DNA from: Maricaulis parjimensis
Lineage (GTDB): Bacteria > Pseudomonadota > Alphaproteobacteria > Caulobacterales > Maricaulaceae
Reading direction: 5' to 3'
Assembly: GCF_016817355.1 (NCBI RefSeq)
Contig: NZ_JADOTT010000006.1
Span: 62,001 to 126,000, forward strand
Length of the DNA: 64,000 bases
Shown piece by piece: positions 62,234-64,000 of this stretch. Position numbers and translations under genes: made by a program. The notes under the pieces are model-generated. The model searched no databases. It saw nothing but the letters and a program-made list of their open reading frames with translations, and was not told the origin of the DNA. Position 1 is the first letter of the stretch, and each line of letters starts with the position of its first letter.

Positions 62234-62617
62234 ATGGCGAAGATCGCGGTGATTGATGACGACCCGGTCGAATACATGCTGCTGACCGAATTCGCCGCGC
62301 TGGGCACGCGGAAGGATGACTGGCAGCACATCCAGACACTGGACGCCTTCGCCGCGGCCCATGCCGAAACCGGTTTTGACCTGGTCTTCCTCGACCGCCG
62401 CGTTCCGCCAGTCGGGCGTTTTGCCGAAAGCCTGCCCCTGATCCAGGCGGCTGGCTATGCCGGACCTGTCGTCCTGATGAGCGCCTCCTATGACGGCAAG
62501 CCGACAGCGCCCGATGGCATCCTCCTGCTCGGACCGGTGGAGAAATCGGACATCCAGTCGGAGACCGCCCTGGACGCGATGGTGGCCCGGGCCCTGGAAC
62601 AAGGCTTGGCCCACTGA
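62234..62617 (+). CDS. Stand-alone receiver-domain protein (atypical)
   Basis: A 127-residue CheY-like receiver: acidic cluster VIDDDPVEYM, putative phospho-Asp in LVFLDRRVPPVG and Ser switch in VLMSASYD. The usual Lys-Pro of beta-strand 5 appears as Gly-Pro (LLLGPVEKSD), so phosphorylation chemistry may be altered. It lies 32 bp after the hybrid kinase and is its probable partner, though the missing Lys makes a plain phosphorelay uncertain. Confidence 0.85.
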   Translation: MAKIAVIDDDPVEYMLLTEFAALGTRKDDWQHIQTLDAFAAAHAETGFDLVFLDRRVPPVGRFAESLPLIQAAGYAGPVVLMSASYDGKPTAPDGILLLGPVEKSDIQSETALDAMVARALEQGLAH

Positions 62618-62631
62618 CCCGTTTGCCGCCC

Positions 62632-62664
62632 AAAAGAAAACGCGCGGACCGTGAGGCCCGCGCG
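62632..62664 (-). terminator. Rho-independent terminator of katG
   Basis: CGCGCGGGCC pairs with GGTCCGCGCG (one wobble) around a TCAC loop on the minus strand (62641-62664), followed by TTTTCTTTT (A-rich 62632-62640). It lies 31 bp past the katG stop; it may also stop the convergent receiver gene. Confidence 0.9.
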
Positions 62665-62695
62665 CTTGATTTTGGATGCAGTCCGTAGCGGTTGA

Positions 62696-64000
<1,305 letters not shown>

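Overview
The window is dense, GC-rich bacterial chromosome with genes on both strands, almost no non-coding space and many 1-4 bp gene overlaps. Gene content and order point to an alphaproteobacterium, probably near the stalked/dimorphic Maricaulales-Caulobacterales (Hyphomonadaceae/Maricaulaceae-like). The reasons are the order DUF2066-purM-purN, lptF-lptG-lptD-surA-pdxA-rsmA, acpP-fabF-mltG-yicC-gmk, rpsF-rpsR-rplI, dnaB-alr, radA-cvpA-purF and panB-yfgM-bamB-der, the cytoplasmic PAS hybrid kinase, and the I78 inhibitors. This taxonomic placement is inference. I saw no tRNA, rRNA, CRISPR array, insertion sequence or prophage. The first gene (DUF2066) and the last (katG) are cut by the window edges.

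Layout: 1-3974 purine synthesis (purM, purN), the ribosome-rescue hydrolase arfB and a convergent adenine deaminase. 4042-11331 is an accessory block: a membrane-anchored winged-helix/TPR regulator, an S41 peptidase, a LysE exporter, two proteins sharing a GE[L/I]HGT motif on either side of ndk, and a secreted HExxH protein. 11519-18644 holds an ABC-F ATPase, several unrecognised or secreted proteins (one with an EF-hand loop), a TolB-like propeller divergent from a second winged-helix/TPR regulator, and two tandem I78 inhibitor lipoproteins, which lead into holC and pepA (to 20623).

20747-28457 is the envelope operon: LPS transport (lptF, lptG, lptD), the periplasmic chaperone surA, then pdxA and rsmA. 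28476-34750 (minus strand) carries fatty-acid synthesis (fabD, fabG, acpP, fabF) followed by mltG, yicC and gmk. 34991-36263 is the S6/S18/L9 ribosomal operon with a clear terminator. Two tandem paralogous membrane proteins follow, then dnaB, whose upstream region holds two perfect DnaA boxes in inverted orientation, then alr. 40917-45692 is radA, cvpA, purF, a short-chain dehydrogenase and an acetyltransferase. 45678-50297 (minus) is der, bamB, yfgM-like and panB.

50298-50967 is the only long gene-poor stretch and contains a palindromic mosaic repeat. 50968-54257 (minus) is the most unusual region: two copies of a three-gene module, each a small membrane protein, an ECF sigma factor and a short membrane protein overlapping the sigma gene by ATGA. 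A NnrU-family gene lies between them. This looks like a duplicated ECF sigma/anti-sigma system whose putative anti-sigma proteins lack the usual zinc-binding motif.

54364-64000 carries a secreted SH3-like protein, a seven-helix receptor fused to a LytTR DNA-binding domain and divergent from a secreted alpha/beta hydrolase, an AraC/GyrI regulator, a SRAP DNA-crosslink protein, slyX, a PAS/PAS hybrid histidine kinase next to an atypical single receiver, and the 3' part of katG.
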